From: Turnera subulata
Lineage: Eukaryota; Streptophyta; Magnoliopsida; Malpighiales; Passifloraceae
Length of the DNA stretch: 64,000 bases
Reading direction: 5' to 3'
NCBI GenBank assembly: GCA_028386065.3
Contig: JAKUCV010007477.1
Coordinates: 62,001-126,000, forward strand
Made by a program: the position numbers and the translations under genes. The notes beneath the pieces are model-generated. The model was given only the letters and a program-made list of their open reading frames with translations. It made no database searches and was not told the origin of the DNA. Numbering within the stretch: the stretch's first letter is position 1; the number at the start of each line of letters is the position of its first letter. Below, in pieces: positions 56,094-64,000 of this stretch.

Positions 56094-57624
56094 TTAATCC
56101 AACTGATGCTCATCGCAGGAACTATAATCGTTTGAATCCAACTGATCCTCATTGTAGTAACTATAATCATTTGAATCCAACTGATCCTCATCGTAGTAAC
56201 TACAATCATCTGAATCCGACTGATCCTCATGGGGATAACTGATCCTCATCCGTTTAAACTGATCAGGCACATACTGGAGGATATCATTAGCACTGGGATG
56301 GTCCCGTTTAAACTGTTCCAGCAACTCTGTCGAATCAAAGCAGCCTTTTCGAAGAGAAGGGAGAGGAGGAGCTATTGGTAACTTCTTTAGCATCTGACAC
56401 TCAACAATTTCAAGTTTTGCTAGATACTCGCAAATCAGTGGCCCATCACAAATGCTTGTGAGTCGTGGCAGATCGTAAAGTTTTAGTATACTTAATTTGG
56501 GGAGACTGAATTCAGAAGTGATGTCGCTGCCACTTTCTTCATTGGCTATTATCTCTTCCATTCCTTCACATTTTTCTGTATGAAGATATTCCAGGTTCTT
56601 CAGGTTTTGCAGCAACCCCGGAGCGAACAATGTCTTCATTCTGTGACAATTGTACATACCAAGCTCCTTAAGATGACTGAAAATATTGCCATAGGATGGC
56701 AATACCTGATGGGGTGTGTTAATCTTTACGATGAAGCATAAGCTCTCCAAGTCAAAAAGTTCCAGTCTCTCAAGTTTATTAAGTACATCGATAGATGATC
56801 CCAAAGAAGAAGAAAACGACACCAAACATTCTATTCCATCACAGTAAGCGATGTTTATAATCTTCAATTCGGTTGCATACCTTATTGTAGGAACTAAGCT
56901 CTTTGGACACATGCAATCCTCTAACATTAGCTGTTCAATGCCTTGTGGAAGTATATCAAATTGTCTACTGATATCACATGTCTGCATCAAAACTCTTTTA
57001 CCATTTGGATTTCTGGCACTGTCAAGCATCTTAATCATATCACATCGCAACATCTCAACTAATATACCAATTGGCTCTCTGTCAATCTTACTATACTTAG
57101 AATTCACAACAAGATGGAAGCTTACTAGTGGTTTCTCATGTTTTTGGAATTGCAAATAACTGTTCAACTCTATTAAGTCTTGAAAACCACATTGCAAAAC
57201 TTCCAAATTCCTTAAGCGACCTACCTTCTGTCCTTTAACCATCCAATTGTGAAGTCCAGGGAATTGGAGACTAGAGAGATTTGGTAATATACCGTTGGGA
57301 AAAACCTTTAGATCATTGCGACTCATGTTGAGATACCTGAGGTTGTGGAGCGACACCATACCGTGGGGCACGTCTATAAGTGGAGTGTCATATAAATCCA
57401 GAGCCTTCAATTCTTGAAGCTTGGCAAGTGATGGTACATGCCTCAAATGGCGACAGTCCGAAAGGAACAACCCAGTGAGCCTCACAAGATTATAGATGGA
57501 ACTTGGCAATTCAGCAATCCAACTTCCTGAAAGACCAAGAACTTTGAGACCATTCAATTTCTCCAAAAAAGAATCCATAATATATCCTAACATCCAATTG
57601 CCGCTTAACAAAAGAGTTGACAAA
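56094..57624 (-). pseudogene. NBS-LRR gene 2, LRR part (3' of the LINE insertion)
   Basis: About 510 codons of leucine-rich repeats closely related to the gene at 47.8-50.2 kb ('LNGLKVLGLSGSWIAELPSSI', in part, and 'KALDLYDTPLIDVPHGM'). It contains an extra block absent from the other gene ('REPIGILVEMLRCDMIKML'). The C-terminus has three 13-residue acidic repeats (EDQLDSNDYSYYN type) before TAA at 56094. It is the continuation, in the same phase, of the NB-ARC part at 63032-64000; the LINE at 57625-63031 separates them. An ATG at 57635 lies in inserted sequence and is not the natural start. Confidence 0.88.
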
Positions 57625-57804
57625 AACATTATCACCTACATCACTCATGACAAATTGGAAAGAGTGTAATGAGTGCTTCTCTCTCTACTTTCTCTCTCTA
57701 AAAAAATCTCCATAGAATTTAGTTCTTTCAACGGATTTCTTTGGGGATTTCAGTGTTATTCAAATCTCCATGTTTAATTTCTGCTATCTCTTCCTCTAAT
57801 CATC

Positions 57805-59121
57805 ATGGCACCAGCATATCTCTTAGATGCCGCTGGCTTGGCTCGTGAGAAACCTCCTCTTGTGATGGATTTGGGGCAACTTCAGCTTCCAAACTCTAAA
57901 TCAGCATCTGCAAAGAACTCAAAAGGAAAAAGTATCATTTCGGTTCAATCTCCCATTGGTTTTGCCCCCACTGACTGTACTCTTTTGGATGAATCCCCAT
58001 CGGAGATATCAAATCCTCTCCCTAAGACGGATTTTCCCGCTATGGACACCACAGTTCTGGGTGTTCGACCGGAGACTGTAGATCCGAATTCTAAGTTTCA
58101 ATCTACGGGACCATCGAATGCCCCTTCGTCCTCCTGGTCCAAGGTTGTTTCTACTCCTTCAGTTTCTTCACCGCAACTCAATTTTATGAAACCCATTTTT
58201 ACTGGTGATAGTAACTTGCTCAGTATTCCCCTTGAAATGATTGAGATTGGCCGTAAAAAGTACTCCTGCTGTTTGATTGGACAATTTGTGGGCACTACTC
58301 CGAATTTAGGGCTCATCCATGCTATGGCGAATCGACTTTGGGGACGTGATGGTCCTATTTCAGTTTCCCGTTACAAAGAAGAGCTATTTTTGTTCCAGTT
58401 CCCAGATGATGCAGCCTATTCTCGAGCTTTTACTCGAGGGCCATGGCATATTGGTGGTGTGCCATTGATATTTCGACCTTGGACCTCTTCTTCTAAGAAG
58501 CTGGATTTCTCTAATGCTACTTTCCCTGTCTGGATCAAATTGAAAAATGTTCCAATGGAATTGCTTACTAAGGAAGGATTAAGTTACTTGTCCAGTGTCC
58601 TAGGTACGCCCCTCCACACTGATCAAGACTGTTCTAAGATTTTTAAGAGCGATTGTGTTAATGTTTGTGTACAAGTTGATTTCTCAAAGCCTCTGCTAAA
58701 CGAATTGAAACTTGATTTACATGGGAAAACTGTTATTATTGAGGTCATCTACTCTTGGAAATTGCCTCATTGTGATTTTTGTCACGGTTGGGGGCATCAT
58801 GAAATTGCCTGTTCTGAGAAGAAAGTTACAAAAATCTGGGTCCCTAAGCAAACTGCTGCTCCTCCCAAGCCCACACCCTCTCCCCCACATGTTGAGGAAT
58901 CTATTCCACCCTCTTCTACCACATCCCTTCCTGTCAGTCCTGCTGTTAAGTCTATCCCTGTCCTCCAAGCACAACCAGCAGACCATACCCCTGCTGCTCT
59001 CCCCTCCCATCCAGTTATACCTGATAATAAGCAAAATTCACTTTTTGAAACTCTACCAGTCTCTATTCCCCCCATATTTGCCTATTGTTTCTTGTTCCTC
59101 TCCTCTGATTCCAAGTCCTAA
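57805..59121 (+). CDS. LINE ORF1 (DUF4283 plus zinc knuckle)
   Basis: 438 residues from ATG 57805. After a Ser/Pro-rich N-terminus, the DUF4283 region spans about residues 135-310 ('RGPWHIGGVPLIFRPW', 'FPVWIKLKNVP'), and a CX2CX4HX4C knuckle (CDFCHGWGHHEIAC) follows near 328-341. The last ~20 residues are out of phase: after a 1-base shift near 59050-59095 the frame to 59254 reads KKPQVAPVLAQQPGKSKPKR and ends just before ORF2. The intact protein would have ended at 59254. Binds the LINE RNA by family knowledge. Confidence 0.85.
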   Translation: MAPAYLLDAAGLAREKPPLVMDLGQLQLPNSKSASAKNSKGKSIISVQSPIGFAPTDCTLLDESPSEISNPLPKTDFPAMDTTVLGVRPETVDPNSKFQSTGPSNAPSSSWSKVVSTPSVSSPQLNFMKPIFTGDSNLLSIPLEMIEIGRKKYSCCLIGQFVGTTPNLGLIHAMANRLWGRDGPISVSRYKEELFLFQFPDDAAYSRAFTRGPWHIGGVPLIFRPWTSSSKKLDFSNATFPVWIKLKNVPMELLTKEGLSYLSSVLGTPLHTDQDCSKIFKSDCVNVCVQVDFSKPLLNELKLDLHGKTVIIEVIYSWKLPHCDFCHGWGHHEIACSEKKVTKIWVPKQTAAPPKPTPSPPHVEESIPPSSTTSLPVSPAVKSIPVLQAQPADHTPAALPSHPVIPDNKQNSLFETLPVSIPPIFAYCFLFLSSDSKS

Positions 59122-59254
59122 AAAGCCTCAAGTTGCTCCTGTTCTTGCTCAGCAACCAGGAAAATCAAAGCCAAAAAGAGGACGAGGTCAAAAACCCAAA
59201 AATACTCCAGTCTTCCCCTCAAGGGTCCCAGTTGCTTCTTCTTTACCTCCTTAA

Positions 59255-62200
59255 ATGAAATGGCTCATATGGAATACTAGGGGCCACAATGACCCAGAAA
59301 AACAAAAAGAAGTATTAAAAGTTATTTCCAAGTATTCTGTTGATATTGTTTGTCTGATTGAGACCAAAATACAACCTGAACGAGCTGCTGAGGTTAGGAA
59401 ATCCTTTCTGCCGCAATGGCAATTTGCAAATAACTATCAGCATGCCCGTCTTGGACGTCTCTGGCTTCTCTGGTCTGATAAGGTGGTTCTCCATGTTCTT
59501 AGCTCTTCTGCTCAAATTTTGCATTGTTCTATTTCATGTCCAAGTGAACAATCAGCCTGCTATGCCTCTTTTGTCTATGGCTCAAATACTGCTCTTGAGC
59601 GATCTACTAATCTCTACTCTAGCTTCTCCAGCATTGCTTCAGCTGTTGGCTCTAAGCCTTGGTGTATTGCTGGCGATTTCAATATTGTTCGGTGCTCCTC
59701 TGAATCAACTTCTTCTATTTCACATATGCTGCCAGAAATCTCTCAGTTTAATAGTTCTCTTACACAAAATGGGTTGTTAGATCATCCTTTCACTGGTCCT
59801 CTCTACACATGGACTAACAGGCAACCTGCAAATCCAATTTTCTGAAAATTGGATCGATTTCTTGCTAATGCTGATTGGTTTACTGAATTCCCTCTTAGCA
59901 AAGTTGAGTTTCTTACTCTGGGAGTGTCTGATCATTGCCCTATTCTGCTTATCAGTAACCATTCAGTAAGTTCTGGGCCAAAACTTTTTAAGTTCTGCAA
60001 TTTTTGGATCTGACATCTACAATTTCTCTCTTCTGTCTCTAATGCTTGGTCTCAGCATTTTGAGGGGTATGCTATGTATCAAATTTGGCAAAAGCTAAAG
60101 CTACTCAAAGCTGAACTTCGGAAGCTACATAGGGCATCTTATTGTGATTTGTCAAACAAGATAACTCTAACAGAGAAGGAATTACAATCTGTGCAGAAAG
60201 ATCTTTTCTCTGGAAATATCTCAAATGATCTTTTGCTTGTTGAAAAATGTTTAATTCATTCTCTTACTAAACTCAAAGTTGCAGAAGAGTCTTTTATAAA
60301 GCAAAGATCTCGTATCTCTTGGCTTGCTTGTGGTGATTCAAATACCAAATTCTTTCACAATATGGTGAAAATTCGTAAAGCAAGAAATTTGATTCGCTCT
60401 ATTGTTACCCCTCCAGGGTCTTTACTAACTGATTCACTACAGATTGAGGATGCTATTGTTACTCATTATTCCAGTTTTTTGGGACAGCGGAACACTGACG
60501 TCACTCCTCCAACCATACCCTATCTTAAATCACTTCTGCAGCACACAGTCTCTCCTACTGATTCTCAAATACTTTCTGCTCCTATTACCCCTGTTGAGAT
60601 CAGGAATGCAATGTTTTCTTTGGGTTTAAATAAATCTCCTGGCCCTGATGGTTATACTACAGAGTTCTTCAAGGCTGCTTGGCCTATCATTGGAGAGGAC
60701 ACCATCAAAGCTGTTCAGGAATTCTTTTCCTCAGGCCGCCTACTTAAAGGTATAAATTCCACTACTCTTAGCCTGATTCCTAAAGTACCCAATGCTCAAA
60801 AGCTTACTGATTTTAGACCCATAGCCTGTTGTACAACACTTTATAAGTGTATCTCTACTGTTTTGGCCAATAGACTTCAAAAATGCCTTCCCTCTCTTAT
60901 AAGTAATAGCCAGACAGCTTTTATCCCTGGACGTCGAATTGCTGATAACATCTTATTGGCACATAAATTGGTCCATAATTATCACAAGCCAAATATATCT
61001 AGCAGATGTGCAATGAAAATTGATTTAATGAAGGCGTTTGATACTGTTGATTGGGGGTTCTTACTGAATGTATTGAAGGCTATGAATTTTCCGGATCAAT
61101 TTATTGTTTGGCTAAAAGCTTGCTTCACCACTACTATGTATTCAATTTCTATAAATGGAGCACTATGTGGTTACTTCAAAGGAGGAAGAGGAATGCGACA
61201 AGGTGATCCTCTTTCGCCTTACTTGTTTGTTCTCTCAATGGAGGTACTGTCTTGTCTCCTTACTAAAGCAGCAACTGATCACACCCTCCCTTATCATCCT
61301 AAATGTGATTTGCTAGGCATCACTTATCTTTGTTTTGCTGATGACCTTATGGTTTTCTCAAATGGAAGCCTACAAGCTGCTGAAACTATTACTCAATTAT
61401 TCAAGCAATTTTATATTTTTTTCTAGCCTCAAATTTAATCCTATCAAAAGTGAAGTGTTTTTAGCACGGGTACCTGAGCACTTAGCGTAACAATTTCTTG
61501 TTATTTGTGGCTTTACAAAAGGCAGTCTACCTGTAAGGTATCTTGGAGTTCCTTTAATTTCTGGGCGGCACACTTATGCCCATTGCTAACCCCTCATCAC
61601 TAAAATCACTGCCCGTATACAATCCTGGAGCTCTAAGTATTTATCCTTCGCAGGAAAACTCCAATTGGTGATCTCTGTTTTGTTCAGCATGCATGGACCA
61701 GTACTTTTATTCTTCCAACAAAAATCATCAAAGAGGTCGAAAAGCTCTGCTCCTCTTTCCTTTGGTCTGGCTCTGCTGCAAATGCAAAAAAGGCCAAAGT
61801 AGCATGGACTGAACTCACACTACCTAAGCAGGAAGGTGGTCTCGGTTTGAAGAAAATCAAGGAATGGAATCAGGCTAGTATTGCTCGCCATCTTTGGAGT
61901 ATAATGATGTGTGCTGGTTCACTATGGGTAGCTTGGGTCTCAACATATATTTTAAAGGGCCGCAGTATATGGAGCTTACCTCTTCCCTCAAACTGTTCCT
62001 GGAGCATTAGAAAGATTTTCAAACTCAGACCTTTATTTGTTACTGCTATTGCTCATTCCATAGGCTCTGGTGAAAAAATCTTTGTATGGTGGGATAATTG
62101 GCACCCACGGGGCCCCCTTCATCTCTTATTACCTGCTGATCAAATCCCTCGGACAAAAATCCCAATCCAAGCAAAAGTAAATACTTTGATCTCTGAAAAC

Positions 62201-62881
62201 TCTTGGTCTTGGCCAATTAGTCGAGTCCCCCTCATTACCAATCTGCAATAAATTGCAGAATCTTTAATTGTCCCCTCCTCTAGTCCTGATCTGATTTATT
62301 GGACTTTATCATCCTCTGGCAAATTCACTGTGAAAAGTGCTTGGCACTTCATCAGAGACAAAAGACCACGTGTTCCCTGGTTCAAATTACTATGGTCTAT
62401 GGGTTTTATCCCAAGACATAGCTTTATCAGCTGGCTAGCGATCCTGGATCGCCTTTCCACTCGGGATAGATTGCAGACTTGGGGAGTTATAACTGATGCT
62501 AGTTGTCTTTTATGTTCTAATTCAATTGAATCTCGTGACCATCTTTTCTTCTAGTGTCCTTACTCCTCTGCAGTTTGGTCTCGAATGCTCAATCTCTGTA
62601 ATGTCTCTCGACTTGTTGATTCTTGGCCAACAGAATTTAGCTGGGCTCAAAGATTTTTACAGAAGAGAACTTTGCAAGCATTGGTGTTACGACTTGCTTG
62701 GTGTGCTTCCATCTACCACCTTTGGCATGAAAGAAATGCACGATTTCACACTTGTTGCTCTCGGCCTTCGGATGCAATTGTAGCTGATATCTGTGCTGAC
62801 CTCAAGATGCGTTTTTATAGTCTCACAAATATTAAGTCTCGGAGACTTACAGTAGAGATGCAAGCTTTGTGTTCTTTCTAG
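59255..62881 (+). pseudogene. LINE ORF2 (endonuclease-RT), broken
   Basis: ATG 59255 follows the ORF1 region stop directly (MKWLIWNTRGHNDPEKQK). Endonuclease motifs include 'CLIETKI', 'CIAGDFNIV' and 'SDHCPIL'. Stops lie at 59843 and 60013 (both TGA). The RT is long and open from 60074 to 61426: 'KSPGPDGYTTEFFKAAW', 'IPGRRIADNILLAH', 'GMRQGDPLSPYLF', and the F-A-D-D box at 61334. A frameshift near 61418 and further stops follow. The zinc-binding end is at 62330-62560 ('CLLCSNSIESRDHLFF', then TAG). No RNase H is present. Confidence 0.88.
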
Positions 62882-63031
62882 GGGCATAAAATTTGTAGGC
62901 ACTAGTTGATTGTTTTTTCTGTTGTTCCATTATTGGTTTGTGCTGTAATTAAACAGTATGTACTTTGTTAGGGTCTCCCCTAACCAGAGTTTTTATGCAA
63001 TGAGAATATTGATTTGATTCTCAAAAAAAAA

Positions 63032-64000
63032 AAAAGAGTTGACAAATCAGGACAGCATGGTGAGTGGCCAAAAGAAATGTTCTCGACGTCGTAGTTGTTT
63101 ATAAATGAAGCTCTACGCAAGTCTTTCCTCCACTTACCCACATCAGGCAATGCTCTTGATTGCTTGCCAGCTTCAACCATTACAACTGACTTGTCTCTCA
63201 ATTCTTGAAGGGCAGCATCCCTAACCAAGTCATGCATCTTCACAGTTCTTTTTGTAGATTTCTGCCTATAGCCTTCCAACAAGCAAAGGCTTTCTAGTTT
63301 ATTAAGCATGGCATGGCCTTTATCAAATTCTTCTTGTCTACTCTCCCCTTGAATTATTCCCTCACAGATCAAGAGCTCTATCAGCATCTCTCTTTCAATC
63401 TCAAAATCGTCCGGAAACAATGCACAATAGAGGAAACATTCATGTGAAGATTGATCTTGTAAACGAACAAAACTTACAGCGAATACCTTTTTCTCCATGT
63501 CATCATCTTTTGTAAACTCTGATTTGATTAGTTGAGACAATATATGCCTCCATTCATGTACATCATTTACTCCTCTCATGCTTCTAGCCATCACCTTAAT
63601 AGCAAGTGGCAACCCGGCACATTCCCTTACAACAGATTTCACAAGTGCTTTATCATCTATCTCAATATTCTCAATCTCCTTGAACAAATATAAAGCTTCT
63701 TTGTTTGAAAGTTGCTCTAATCTGACTTTATTCTTTTTGCAACCCATCTTTTTACAAACTTCATCAAATCGGGTTGTAAAAACTAGCTTGCATACATTTG
63801 GCTCCACTGGAATTCCCACTTCCTTTGCATCAAAATCATCCCACAGATCATCTAAGATAAGAATGAACTTTCGTTTTCTGATCTACTCTTCCATCAACTT
63901 TGCTGCCCTTTTCTTCATATCATTCTCCTCTGAGATGTCTATGCTAGTAGACTTGGCAATACCTTCTTGTAACTTGTATATGCTAAAATCTTGGGACACC
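63032..64000 (-). pseudogene. NBS-LRR gene 2, NB-ARC part (5' of the LINE insertion), runs off the window
   Basis: Reads into the window from the right: VSQDFSIYKLQEGIAK, a TAG at 63883-63885, then LILDDLWDDF (kinase-2), KLVFTTRFDEV, CAGLPLAIKVMARS, ECFLYCALFPDD and KMHDLVRDAAL. It is the same RPS2/RPS5-like type as the gene at 47.8-50.2 kb. The stop replaces a Leu/Asn-containing stretch of the relative. The coding sequence breaks at the LINE junction inside 'CCPDLSTL' and continues at 57609. The P-loop and N-terminus lie outside the window, so whether it had a TIR exon cannot be seen. Confidence 0.88.

Larger units (their letters stand above)
57625..63031 (+). mobile_element. Full-length L1-type LINE inserted in NBS-LRR gene 2
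   Basis: Flanked by AAAAGAGTTGACAAA at 57610-57624 and 63032-63046; the A run at the right edge merges with the tail. About 5.4 kb, with 5' UTR, ORF1, ORF2 and a poly(A) tail, antisense to the host gene. It lacks the RNase H-like end present in the LINE at 1-6065, and its ORF1 and ORF2 are clearly different, so it is another L1 family. Several nonsense codons and frameshifts make it inactive. Confidence 0.92.

Overview
This is nuclear DNA from a flowering plant, almost certainly a eudicot. It contains NBS-LRR immune receptor genes, one of them with a TIR domain (TIR receptors of this kind are absent from grasses), packed among Copia and Gypsy LTR retrotransposons, L1-type LINEs, MULE-like MITEs and tRNA-derived short repeats. 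Most of the 64 kb is transposon. The host genes are a small cluster of minus-strand NBS-LRR loci in the right third. I cannot name the species.

Layout. 1-6065: a decayed L1-type LINE. 6516-7013: a truncated LINE tail. 7318-12878: a young Copia element with 634-bp LTRs that differ at 5 sites, TSD TATAT and one nonsense codon in Gag-Pol. About 13085-33484: remnant of an old Copia family, carrying a MITE (13238-13653) and split by a chromodomain Gypsy element (15017-32853, TSD CAAAG). The 3' LTR of that element is split by a second, apparently non-autonomous Gypsy element (23683-31558, TSD TATAG), and the gag of that one is split by a MITE (27767-28214, 10-bp TSD). 33486-36172: a degraded duplicate of the upstream region of the TIR gene, invaded by a LINE fragment and a 487-bp retroposon. 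36173-44475: a second, more complete copy of the old Copia family, hosting a 1.7-kb MULE-like element (41861-43576).

The receptor cluster starts around 45.3 kb. A minus-strand gene at 46980-53012 can be spliced in silico from a TIR exon, a 56-bp linker exon and a long NB-ARC/LRR exon. All junctions are phase-compatible, yet the NB-ARC domain is of the RPS2/RPS5-like (non-TIR) type, so the gene looks like a TIR/CNL chimera. Its LRR end has been tandemly reduplicated and broken. A second minus-strand NBS-LRR gene (56094-57624 plus 63032-64000) is split by a full-length LINE (57625-63031, 15-bp TSD) and carries a further nonsense codon.

The most unusual items are the TIR/CNL-type fusion, an array of seven ~73-bp units each holding two copies of the palindrome AACATCGATGTT in the leader of the non-autonomous Gypsy element, that element's single long frame that runs through its polypurine tract into its 3' LTR, and an antisense LINE endonuclease fragment shared by both copies of the old Copia family. 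An assembly gap (25637-26277) lies next to a suspicious internal duplication. All calls come from reading the sequence; no database search was run.
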